64,000 bases of DNA from positions 1,302,001 to 1,366,000 of the forward strand of contig CAVVME010000003.1 in the NCBI GenBank assembly GCA_963749365.1, in the 5' to 3' direction. Positions 41,851-50,566 of this stretch are shown here, piece by piece. Source of the stretch: WHSW01 sp963749365 (GTDB lineage: Bacteria > Actinomycetota > Thermoleophilia > Solirubrobacterales > 70-9). Each line of letters starts with the position of its first letter. The stretch's first letter is position 1. Both the position numbers and the translations under genes were made by a program. The notes under the pieces were generated by a model. It was not told where the DNA came from. It did not search any database and worked only from the letters and a program-made list of their open reading frames with translations.

Positions 41851-42834
41851 ATGGCGCCGCCGTACCGGATCCTCTCGATCGACGGAGGCGGGATCAGGGG
41901 CCTGATCCCGGCGCTGATCCTCGATCGGATCGAGCAGCGGACCGGGAGGCCGATCGCCGAGTCCTTCGACCTGATCGCCGGCACCTCGACCGGCGGCATC
42001 CTCGCCGTCGCGCTGACCCGGGCCGGTGAGGACGGGCGGCCGCGGTGGCCGGCGGCGGAGCTGATCGAGCTCTACGAGACCCAGGGGCCGCGGATCTTCG
42101 ACCGCTCCCTGTTCAAGGCGCTCGAGTCGGTGTTCGCGATCGAGGATGAGAAGTACCCGCGCGAGAACCTCCAGGCGGCGCTCGAGCACTATCTCGGCGA
42201 GGCGCGGCTGCGCGACGCGCTCACCGATCTGCTCGTCGCCGCGTATGAGACCGAGCAGCGTTTCCCGTTCTTCTTCAAGCGCCGCCGGGCGCGCGAGGAC
42301 CCGGCCTATGACTTCCCGGTCCGCGAGGTCGCCTACGCCACCTCCGCGGCGCCGACCTACTTCGAGCCGCTGAAGCTCGAGACGACCGACGTGGTCGACT
42401 ACTTCTCGCTCGTCGACGGCGGCGTCTATGCCTCGAACCCGGCGATGTGCGCCTACGCCGAGGCGCGACGCCACTACCCCGACCGCGAGGTGCTGATGGT
42501 TTCGCTGGGCACCGGCGAGCTCACCCGCAGCCTCCCGCACGACTCGGTCCGCAACTGGGGGCTGCGGGAATGGATCTGGCCGCACACGCCGATCCTCAGC
42601 GTGATGTTCGACGGGATGAGCAACACGGTCGACTACCAGCTCACCCAGCTCCTCGACGAGGACCTCTACTTCCGGTTCCAGCCGAAGCTCGACCTGGCCA
42701 AGGACGACATGGACGACGCCAGCGCCCCGAACCTGCGGGCGTTGAAGCTGCAGGCGACCCGGTTGCTCGCCGAGCGCGACGTCGCGGCGCGGTTCGAGCG
42801 CATGTGCGAGCTGCTCGCCGCGGACGCCGGCTAG
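41851..42834 (+). CDS. Patatin-like phospholipase
   Basis: A 327-residue patatin: the oxyanion loop SIDGGGIRGLIPAL, nucleophile elbow AGTSTGGIL (Ser) and the catalytic Asp in LVDGGVYASNP. It should hydrolyse acyl groups from lipids. Patatins of this type occur as CBASS effectors (CapV), but no cyclic-nucleotide synthase is nearby, so a housekeeping lipase is more likely. TACGCT lies 15 bases upstream. Its TAG shares CTAG with the stop of the convergent sulfatase. Confidence 0.87.
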   Translation: MAPPYRILSIDGGGIRGLIPALILDRIEQRTGRPIAESFDLIAGTSTGGILAVALTRAGEDGRPRWPAAELIELYETQGPRIFDRSLFKALESVFAIEDEKYPRENLQAALEHYLGEARLRDALTDLLVAAYETEQRFPFFFKRRRAREDPAYDFPVREVAYATSAAPTYFEPLKLETTDVVDYFSLVDGGVYASNPAMCAYAEARRHYPDREVLMVSLGTGELTRSLPHDSVRNWGLREWIWPHTPILSVMFDGMSNTVDYQLTQLLDEDLYFRFQPKLDLAKDDMDDASAPNLRALKLQATRLLAERDVAARFERMCELLAADAG

Positions 42835-44426
42835 CGGCAGTAGACGCCGCTCTCGGGCTCGGGGTCGCGGCCCTCGATCCCGGCGCAGACCGAGAGCTCG
42901 TCGCTGAGCGCGGCGAGTCGCTGGCGCGCCTCGGCGACGCGGGGCAGGTCGGGGGCGATCGAGGCGAGGTTGTCGAGCTCATACGGGTCGGCGGCGCGGT
43001 CGTAGAGCTCGAGCAGCTCCGAGTCCTCGCAGGCGCCGGTCTCGGGATCGGGGGAGGAGGTGTGGTCGATGTACAGCCATTCGCCCTGCCTCACCCCCTG
43101 AAACCGACAGGAGGTCGCGCGGCCGGGCTGGATCGAGTCCTTGCCGATGTTGAACTCGGTCGCGATCGGGCGGTTGAGCGGCCAGCTGCCCTCGCCGCCG
43201 TCGATCAACCCCAGCAGCGAGCGGCCGTCCATGACCCGGCAGGCACCCGCCTCGGGGCAGGTCTCGGTCCCCGACCACTCGACCAGGGTCGGGACGAGGT
43301 CGATGTTCGCGGTCGGCGCGTCGATCTCGATCCCCGCCTCGCCGGCGCCGCGGAAGGCGGGCGGGACCCTGATCACCAGCGGCACGTGCGAGGCCTCCTC
43401 GTAGGCGAGTCCCTTGCCGGCGGCGAGCCGATGCTGGCCGTGGAAGTCGCCGTTGTCGGAGGCGAAGACGATCACCGTCTGGTCGAGCTCGCCGGCGGCG
43501 CGCAGCGCCCCGACGAGCTGGGCGATCCCCCGATCCACCGCCGGCAGCGTCTCGAGCCGGCACTGGTACCGGGCTCGGATCCGGGCCCGCTTGGCGTCGT
43601 TCAGCGGCCGCTGCTCGGCGACGAAGTAGGGCTTGTCGGAGACGTCGCGCTCGAGCACCGCAGGCAGGTTGGGCAGCGGAGTGCCCGCGAAGCGGCCCTG
43701 ATCGCTACGGGCCGGGACCGCGCCGCCGCCGCAGGGGCCGCCGCTGTCGGCATTCAGGTTCTCGTTGTGGGGCGCCGCCTGGCCGAGCTGGAGGAAGAAC
43801 GGCCGCGGGCCGGAGAGCTCGCCGATCAGCTCCGCGGCACGATCGTTGAGCACGTCGGTCAGATAGCGGCCGTCGTCGTAGATCTCCTTGCGCTGGCGCC
43901 CGTCGACGCTGAGCTGGAAGTCGTAGTAGCCGCGCGCGTTGCCGACCAGCGCCGACCAGCGGTCCCAGCCGGGGGCGACGTCGTCCTTGTCCTCGACGTA
44001 GGTCTCGTAGCCGTTGAGGAACTTGCCGACGTAGGCGGTCTCGTATCCGGCTCGCTGGAGCCAGACCGACAGCACGTTGTCCTTGTCGAGCAGGTTGCCG
44101 TAGCCGGGCTTGTTGTTGAGCACCCCATTGTTGTGCCCGTACTGACCGGTCAGGTACGCCGCCCGGGACGGGCAGCAGAGCGGCGTTGTGTCGTGGGTGT
44201 TGGTGAAGGTGACCCCGTGCCCGCCGAGCAGCGCCACCGTGCGGGGCATCGTCTCGGCGTTGTAGGAGGCGTAGTCCTGGTCGTCGGTGAGCACGAAGAC
44301 GATGTTCGGCTGCTCGGCGAACGCCGGCGCCGGCTCGACCGGCGGGTTGGGCTCCTCGCCGCCGCAGCCGCTCGTCGCGACCGCGAGCAGCGCCGCGGCA
44401 GACGCCGCGGCCCTCGCTATTTGCAT
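42831..44426 (-). CDS. Sulfatase family lipoprotein
   Basis: A 531-residue sulfatase. LLAVATSGCGG is a lipobox, so the protein is lipid-anchored outside the membrane. QPNIVFVLTDDQ holds the first metal Asp pair; LCCPSRAAYLTGQ is the CxPSR motif in which Cys becomes formylglycine. VGKFLNGY and VFASDNGDFHGQHRL supply further catalytic residues. A sulfate ester or related phosphonate is hydrolysed; the substrate is unknown. The start overlaps the end of the upstream sulfatase by 10 bases, so both are one operon. Confidence 0.9.
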   Translation of the reverse strand: MQIARAAASAAALLAVATSGCGGEEPNPPVEPAPAFAEQPNIVFVLTDDQDYASYNAETMPRTVALLGGHGVTFTNTHDTTPLCCPSRAAYLTGQYGHNNGVLNNKPGYGNLLDKDNVLSVWLQRAGYETAYVGKFLNGYETYVEDKDDVAPGWDRWSALVGNARGYYDFQLSVDGRQRKEIYDDGRYLTDVLNDRAAELIGELSGPRPFFLQLGQAAPHNENLNADSGGPCGGGAVPARSDQGRFAGTPLPNLPAVLERDVSDKPYFVAEQRPLNDAKRARIRARYQCRLETLPAVDRGIAQLVGALRAAGELDQTVIVFASDNGDFHGQHRLAAGKGLAYEEASHVPLVIRVPPAFRGAGEAGIEIDAPTANIDLVPTLVEWSGTETCPEAGACRVMDGRSLLGLIDGGEGSWPLNRPIATEFNIGKDSIQPGRATSCRFQGVRQGEWLYIDHTSSPDPETGACEDSELLELYDRAADPYELDNLASIAPDLPRVAEARQRLAALSDELSVCAGIEGRDPEPESGVYCR

Positions 44427-46222
44427 ACCTTGATCTTCGCCGGTCGCGCGACCCGGCGGCCGTCCTCGAACTCCGCCCGGGCGACGACCTCGGCGCGCTT
44501 CGGCAGCGCCTCGCGCAGCGGCTCCTCGGGGAGCACGATCCCGAACGGCGCGCTCGCGTCGGCCCCGACCGTGACGCCGTCGATTCGGAAGTCGACCGAG
44601 CTGATCTGCGCTTCCTGGGGGCTGACCAGGCTGGCGATGATCGGTGCGAACCTGCAGCCCCGCTTGCCGTTGCCCGCGCTCAGCAGGCTGAACTCGGCGC
44701 TCGGTCGCCCGCGGCAGTCGGCGCCCGCGCAGTCGATCAGCTCATCCAGCTGGTCGCCGAGCTCGTCGACGACGCCGGCGTGGCCGGGATCGCCGGCCAG
44801 GTTGTCGAGCTGGCTCGGATCGGTGTAGTTGTCGTAGAGCTCGATCTCGGGTCTGGCGCGCCCCGTGTCCCACTCGGTGTACAGGTAGCGGGAGTTCCGC
44901 AGCCCGATGATCTCATCGCCGGCATAAGCCTCGAGCAGGATCGCCCGGCCCTGCTCGAGCTTCGGCTCGGCGAGGCTCCCGAACAGGCTCTCGCCGTCCG
45001 GGAGCAGACCCGGAGCGACTCCGGCCAGCCCGAGGATCGTCGGCGCCAGGTCGGCATTGCTGACCACGTCCATCGAGCTGGCGTTGCGGGCGATCCCGGG
45101 CCCGCGGGCGATGAACGGGGTCCGGGAGGACTCCTCGTAGAGGTAGCGCTTCTGGTTTCGGATCCGGTGCTCGCCCCGGAGATAGCCGTTGTCGGAGAGG
45201 AAGAAGACGTAGGTGTTCGTACGCAGGCCGTCGCGCTTGATCTCCTCGACGATCTCGCCGACGCTGTCGTCGACCGAGAGCAGCGACTCCCAGGCGCAGC
45301 GGCGCTTGCGCAGCGTGTCGCTGATCTGGCCCGGGGTGAGCGCGCCGAGCTCGGAGATCGGGCTCGGCTTCTCGGACACGTCGGCCTCGTTGAACGACGT
45401 CGGCAGGGCGCCCTTCTTCTTTTGCTTCAGGGTGCCGAGGTCGCGCGGCGCCGGGACCGCCCCGCGGTTGCACGAGCGGCCCGGCGCGCCGCCGCCGCCG
45501 CCGTGTGGGGCCGCGTACCCGAGCGTGAGAAAGAACGGCTGCGACGCCTTCGAGCTGCGACGGATGAAGCGCTTCGCCTTGGTCGTGAAGACGTCGGTGC
45601 TGTAGTCCTGCTCACGCTCGCCGAACTCGGTCAGGCGGCCGTTCTGGTTCAGCGTGTAGCCGAAGTACTGGGCGTTCGACGGCGCCAGCACCCGCCAGTC
45701 GTCCCAGCCCTGCGGCACGTCGCGGGGCAGCGTCCCGTACTCGTCCGGCTCCGCGTACTCGTTCAGGAACTTGCCCACGTAGGAGGTCGCGTAGCCGGCC
45801 TCCTGGAGCCAGACCGCGAGATTGTTGTCACCGTGCAGCTCGTTGAAGAGCCCGTAGCCGCCGTCGGGCGCCTGGTTCGAGAGCACCCCGTGGTTGTGCG
45901 CGTACTGGCCCGTGAGCAGGGTCGTCCGCGAGGGACAGCAGAGGGGGAAGTTGTTGTAGTAGCGCTTCAGGGTCACGCCCTTGCGCTTGAGCTCCTTGGA
46001 GACCGTCTTCATCACCCGCATCGAGGCGGGCTCCTGGTCGTCGGTGAGCAGGACGACGATGTTCGGGCGTGCGGGGGCAGCGGCGGCGCTGCTCGAACCG
46101 ACGGCGTCGCCGAGCGCGATCGCCAGCGCCACCGTCGCGGCCACGACGGCGCCGGCCGCGATCAGTCGCGGCCCGGATCGACTGCGGTCGATCGACGCTT
46201 GTCCGGCGAGGTCTCCGCGCAC
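44417..46222 (-). CDS. Sulfatase family protein, membrane-anchored or exported
   Basis: About 600 residues. A signal-anchor (LIAAGAVVAATVALAIALGDAVG) precedes RPNIVVLLTDDQ and the formylglycine motif FPLCCPSRTTLLTGQ; VGKFLNEYAEPDEYG and FFLSDNGYLRGEHRI complete the active site. A C-terminal beta domain of about 100 residues (SPQEAQISSVDFRIDGVTVG onward) is absent from the downstream paralogue. The start is uncertain: GTG 46222 gives a normal n-region, TTG 46300 would add 26 residues. Paralogue and operon partner of the downstream sulfatase. Confidence 0.85.
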   Translation of the reverse strand: MRGDLAGQASIDRSRSGPRLIAAGAVVAATVALAIALGDAVGSSSAAAAPARPNIVVLLTDDQEPASMRVMKTVSKELKRKGVTLKRYYNNFPLCCPSRTTLLTGQYAHNHGVLSNQAPDGGYGLFNELHGDNNLAVWLQEAGYATSYVGKFLNEYAEPDEYGTLPRDVPQGWDDWRVLAPSNAQYFGYTLNQNGRLTEFGEREQDYSTDVFTTKAKRFIRRSSKASQPFFLTLGYAAPHGGGGGAPGRSCNRGAVPAPRDLGTLKQKKKGALPTSFNEADVSEKPSPISELGALTPGQISDTLRKRRCAWESLLSVDDSVGEIVEEIKRDGLRTNTYVFFLSDNGYLRGEHRIRNQKRYLYEESSRTPFIARGPGIARNASSMDVVSNADLAPTILGLAGVAPGLLPDGESLFGSLAEPKLEQGRAILLEAYAGDEIIGLRNSRYLYTEWDTGRARPEIELYDNYTDPSQLDNLAGDPGHAGVVDELGDQLDELIDCAGADCRGRPSAEFSLLSAGNGKRGCRFAPIIASLVSPQEAQISSVDFRIDGVTVGADASAPFGIVLPEEPLREALPKRAEVVARAEFEDGRRVARPAKIKVCK

Positions 46223-46342
46223 TTGAGCGTGGTCGGGGTCGTCCCTTGGCGGCGGCGCTTCGTCCGCCCTACGGCTTTCGAACACGCGCGCTGCGAGCAA
46301 GTCGCGCGCACGCGGGGCCCGCCGCGCCGCAGGGCGGCAGGA

Positions 46343-46348
46343 TAGCGT
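46343..46348 (+). promoter_or_regulatory. -10 box, probable leaderless promoter of DNA glycosylase
   Basis: TAGCGT, seven bases before ATG 46356; it argues against the GTG at 46347 as the start. Confidence 0.55.
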
Positions 46349-46355
46349 GCCGACG

Positions 46356-46973
46356 ATGGGCTCCCACGCGACGCTCGCGCGCTCCGATCCCGTCCTTGCA
46401 AGCCTGATCGACCGGCTCGGCCGGCTCTCGTTCGAGACCCGCCGCCGGGGCCGCCCGCGGACCGATTCCTACGGCACCCTGCTCCGCAGCGTGGTCGGCC
46501 AGCAGCTCTCGGCGAAGGCGGCGGCGACGATCTACGATCGGGTGCTGGGCTTGTTCGACGGGGCAACGCCCTCCCCCGAGCAGCTGCTCGCCGTCGACGC
46601 GGCGGCGCTGCGGGCGACCGGGCTCTCGGGGCGCAAGGTCGAGTACGTGCGCGACCTCGCCGCCCACGTGCTCTCCGGCGAGCTCGAGCTCGACCGCCTC
46701 GGCGAGCTCTCCGACGAGCATGTGATCGCCGAGATCAGCGCGGTCCGCGGCTTCGGCGTCTGGAGCGCGCAGATGTTCCTCATGTTCCACCTCGAGCGCC
46801 CCGACGTGCTGCCGACGGGCGACCTCGGGATCCGCCGTGCGGTCCAGATCGAGTACGGCCTCGACGAGCTCCCCGACGCCGACGAGCTGACCCGGATCGC
46901 CGAGCCGTGGCGGCCGCAGCGCACGCTCGCCTGCATCTACCTCTGGGAGTCGCTGCACAACCTCCCGGCATAG
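46356..46973 (+). CDS. DNA-3-methyladenine glycosylase (HhH-GPD, AlkA-like)
   Basis: A 205-residue base-excision repair enzyme. SVVGQQLSAKAAATIYDRVL opens the helical fold, TGLSGRKVEYVRDLA and ISAVRGFGVWSAQMFLMFHL form the helix-hairpin-helix, and VLPTGDLGIRRAV carries the catalytic Asp. It removes alkylated purines. The length fits the compact form without an N-terminal beta domain. Confidence 0.9.
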   Translation: MGSHATLARSDPVLASLIDRLGRLSFETRRRGRPRTDSYGTLLRSVVGQQLSAKAAATIYDRVLGLFDGATPSPEQLLAVDAAALRATGLSGRKVEYVRDLAAHVLSGELELDRLGELSDEHVIAEISAVRGFGVWSAQMFLMFHLERPDVLPTGDLGIRRAVQIEYGLDELPDADELTRIAEPWRPQRTLACIYLWESLHNLPA

Positions 46974-46999
46974 CCACGCTCGGCGTCCGACGCGCTGCC

Positions 47000-47005
47000 T
47001 AGCGT
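47000..47005 (+). promoter_or_regulatory. -10 box, probable leaderless promoter of bioBFD
   Basis: TAGCGT, eight bases before ATG 47014 of bioB; no ribosome binding site. Confidence 0.55.
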
Positions 47006-47013
47006 TCGCTGCG

Positions 47014-48192
47014 ATGGCCTCGCTGATCGGTTTCGAGGAGGCGCTCGCGCTCGGCGAGCTCACCGATCACGACGAGATCACGGCGCTGGTCGAGCGCGCT
47101 TGGCAGGTGCGCAGCGAGCGGTTCGGCGACTCGACCGACCTCTGCTCGCTGGTCAACGCGAAGTCGGGGGGCTGCGCGGAGGATTGCGGGTTCTGCGCCC
47201 AGTCGCGCTCCGCCGAGGCCGACACGCCGATGCACGCGATGATGGAGCCCGAGCAGATCCTCGAGCACGCGAAGGCCGCCGAGGCGGCCGGCGCGCATCG
47301 CTTTTGCATGGTCACCCAGGGCCAGGGGCTCTCGCGGCGCGACTTCGAGAAGGTCGTCGAGGGCGCCCGCCTGGTCGCCGAGCAGACCAACCTGAAGCGC
47401 TGCGCCTCGGTCGGCCACATCTCCGCCGAGCGTGCCCAGCGGCTCGCCGAAGCCGGGATCCAGCGCGTCCACCACAACGTCGAGACCGCGCGCTCCTACT
47501 ACGAGGAGGTGACGACGACGGTTCGCTACGAGGGCCGGATGCGGACGATCGATGCGGCCCGCGAGGCGGGCCTGGAGACCTGCGTCGGCGGCATCCTCAA
47601 CCTCGGCGAGAGCCCGCGCCAGCGGGTCGAGATGGCGTTCGAGCTGAGCGAGATCGACCCCGACTCGGTGCCGATCAACCTGCTCAACCCGCGCTCGGGG
47701 ACGAAGTTCGGCGATCGCGAGCTGATGGACCCGTGGGAGGTGGTCAAGTGGGTGGCGATCTTCCGCCTGATCCTGCCCGACGCACTGTTCCGGCTCTGCG
47801 GTGGGCGGGTCGAGAATCTCGGCGAGCTGCAGCCGCTGGCGGTCAAGGCGGGTCTGAACGGGGTGATGATGGGCAACTTCCTGACCACGCTCGGCGCCGA
47901 GCCGGCCGATGACCGGGCGATGTTCGAGCGGCTCGGGCTCAACGTCGCCCGCCAGGAGGACAACGGCACCAACCCGCGACCCGACAACCGCTCGGGCTGG
48001 CTCGAGGGCGAGACGCCCGAGACGCCGGTCGACGAGCTGATCGACCGCCAGGCGGAGGCGAACTTCTGGGACCCGTCGACCCAGCTCCGGGTGATCAAGA
48101 AGCGGGCGACCCCGCCCGACTACCCCCGCCCGAGTCGAGCCGCTGTTGAGGCGCCTCGTTCGGAGCGGGCCCCGGCGGGCTGGGGCGACTGA
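47014..48192 (+). CDS. bioB: Biotin synthase
   Basis: A 392-residue radical-SAM enzyme that inserts sulfur into dethiobiotin. The [4Fe-4S] motif is GGCAEDCGFCAQS (CxxxCxxC). HHNVETARSYYEEV and GILNLGESPRQRVEMAFEL are typical BioB motifs, and INLLNPRSGTKF precedes the barrel end. The C-terminal 60 residues after GNFLTTLG are longer than in E. coli BioB. First gene of the bioBFD run. Confidence 0.95.
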   Translation: MASLIGFEEALALGELTDHDEITALVERAWQVRSERFGDSTDLCSLVNAKSGGCAEDCGFCAQSRSAEADTPMHAMMEPEQILEHAKAAEAAGAHRFCMVTQGQGLSRRDFEKVVEGARLVAEQTNLKRCASVGHISAERAQRLAEAGIQRVHHNVETARSYYEEVTTTVRYEGRMRTIDAAREAGLETCVGGILNLGESPRQRVEMAFELSEIDPDSVPINLLNPRSGTKFGDRELMDPWEVVKWVAIFRLILPDALFRLCGGRVENLGELQPLAVKAGLNGVMMGNFLTTLGAEPADDRAMFERLGLNVARQEDNGTNPRPDNRSGWLEGETPETPVDELIDRQAEANFWDPSTQLRVIKKRATPPDYPRPSRAAVEAPRSERAPAGWGD

Positions 48193-48208
48193 GGGACCCG
48201 GGCGCGCG

Positions 48209-49416
<1,208 letters not shown>

Positions 49417-49420
<4 letters not shown>

Positions 49421-50112
49421 GCGCGGGCGCCGGGCTGTTCGTCACCGGCACGGGGACCGAGGTCGGAAAGACGGTGGTTGCGGCGGCGCTCGCCCGCACT
49501 GCGGCGGCGGCCGGCCACCGGGTCGCGGTGTTCAAGCCCGCTGTCAGCGGCCTCGACCAGGGCGGCGAGCCCGATCACGCCCTGCTTCGCCGCGCCGCCG
49601 GCTCAGCCCAGAGCGACGACCAGATCGCCCCGTATCGATACGGGCCCGCGGTCTCCCCGCACCTGGGCGCCGAGCTCGCTGGCGAGCCGATCGACCCTGG
49701 GCGGGTGCGCGAGGGCGCCCGGGCGGCGGCGGCGGGCGCCGACCTGCTCGTCGTCGAGGGGGTCGGCGGCTTCCTCGTCCCGCTGGCGCTCGGCCCGCCC
49801 GCCTATCTGATCCGCGACCTGGCGCGCGAGCTGGAGCTTGCGATGGTGATCGCCGCGACGCCGGGCCTGGGGACGATCAATCACACCCTGCTGACGATCG
49901 AGTCGGTGCGAGCGACGGGACTCGAGCCGGCGGCGGTGGTGCTGACACCGTGGCCGGCCGAGCCGGCGGAGGTGGAGAGATCGAACCGGACGACGATCGC
50001 GCGGCTGGGCGGGGTCAGCGTCGTGACGCTGCCCCGCCTCGAGCTCAGCGAGCCGGCTTCGTGGCCTTCGCTCGAGCTCCGCGCCTCGGATCGCCAACGC
50101 GCTCGGCGTTGA
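49417..50112 (+). CDS. bioD: Dethiobiotin synthetase
   Basis: A 231-residue ATP-dependent carboxylase forming the ureido ring. FVTGTGTEVGKTVVAAAL is the P-loop, FKPAVSGLDQ the substrate lysine region and LVVEGVGGFLVPL the second nucleotide motif. The GTG start overlaps the bioF stop. The last 68 bases are antisense to a small peptide gene on the other strand. Confidence 0.93.
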
Positions 50113-50149
50113 TCGTCCGGGCGAGATAGATGCCCAGAACCGGATGCAT
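50045..50149 (-). CDS. Small basic peptide, MHxVLxIYLA family, copy 1
   Basis: A 34-residue reading frame starting ATG 50149, with AAGGAG seven bases upstream. The peptide begins MHPVLGIYLARTINAERVG and has a basic Arg/Lys/Ala tail. Its first ten residues match the second peptide (50270-50392) at seven or eight positions, and both have the same promoter architecture. It overlaps the bioD end in antisense. No known family; the role could be a small regulator or membrane-associated peptide. The conserved start, two ribosome sites and paired promoters make chance unlikely. Confidence 0.65.
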   Translation of the reverse strand: MHPVLGIYLARTINAERVGDPRRGARAKATKPAR

Positions 50150-50195
50150 GGTGCGCTCCTTCTCTTCGTCTTCTCTCTTCTTCTGTGCACCATCC

Positions 50196-50238
50196 AGGCT
50201 AGAAAATGAACGTCCGTTCAGATGTGACGGCCGTCACT
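50196..50238 (-). promoter_or_regulatory. CRP-like site and promoter of small peptide gene 1
   Basis: TGTGACGGCCGTCACT (50238-50223) fits TGTGA-N6-TCACA, the CRP consensus, with a perfect 14-bp palindrome inside. TAGCCT (50201-50196) is the -10 box. Site centre to -10 gives position -41.5, a class II activator spacing. Between them TGAACGTCCGTTCA (50207-50220) is a second palindrome, likely a repressor site. Confidence 0.7.
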
Positions 50239-50269
50239 CAAGGGCGGAGAACCAAGGCGGAGAACCCGG

Positions 50270-50392
50270 TCAGGCGGCGCGGCGACGCCGTGAGACCGCG
50301 GTCATCCGGCCTGCCGTCCGCCGGCGCCTCGCGGGCCGGCGCTGGTCGGCGGTGCTCGAGTTGGCGAGATAGATATTGAGGACGCGGTGCAT
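50270..50392 (-). CDS. Small basic peptide, MHxVLxIYLA family, copy 2
   Basis: A 40-residue reading frame from ATG 50392, with GGAGGAG about six bases upstream. The peptide begins MHRVLNIYLANSSTADQRR and ends with two arginine clusters. The start is homologous to copy 1, 121 bases downstream on the same strand, while the tails differ, so this is an old tandem duplication. It is preceded by a CRP-like site at the same -41.5 spacing as in copy 1. Function unknown; the tail would bind nucleic acid or acidic membranes. Confidence 0.65.
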   Translation of the reverse strand: MHRVLNIYLANSSTADQRRPARRRRTAGRMTAVSRRRRAA

Positions 50393-50429
50393 GTTGTCTC
50401 CTCCACGGTCGGGATCCGAGGTGAGACGG

Positions 50430-50472
50430 ACGCTAGGCGCCCCGCGAGCGCTTGTCAGTGACCCCGGTCACG
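50430..50472 (-). promoter_or_regulatory. CRP-like site and promoter of small peptide gene 2
   Basis: GTGACCGGGGTCAC (minus strand, 50471-50458) within the CRP-like 16-mer at 50457-50472, and a TAGCGT -10 box (50435-50430). The distance from site centre to -10 box is 29.5 bases, identical to that in front of copy 1. Confidence 0.7.
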
Positions 50473-50489
50473 GGCGCCAGGGGCTGGAG

Positions 50490-50505
50490 CGTGAACCGCG
50501 TCACA
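50490..50505. promoter_or_regulatory. Third CRP-like site between small peptide 2 and bioA
   Basis: CGTGAACCGCGTCACA fits the GTGA-N6-TCAC pattern. Its centre is 33 bases (about three helical turns) from the site before small peptide gene 2, and about 69 bases before the bioA start. Confidence 0.5.
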
Positions 50506-50552
50506 CCCCGGGCCGATGGGCGCGCGAGGCCTTTTCCCTCCGGCCCCGCGAC

Positions 50553-50558
50553 TAGTGT
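50553..50558 (+). promoter_or_regulatory. -10 box, probable leaderless promoter of bioA
   Basis: TAGTGT, eight bases before ATG 50567. Confidence 0.5.
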
Positions 50559-50566
50559 CGGGCCCG

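Noticed and set aside
41851..42834. Patatin phospholipase as part of a CBASS anti-phage system
   Set aside because: No cGAS/DncV-like nucleotidyltransferase, E1/E2 or other CBASS gene is near; neighbours are an enoyl-CoA hydratase and sulfatases.
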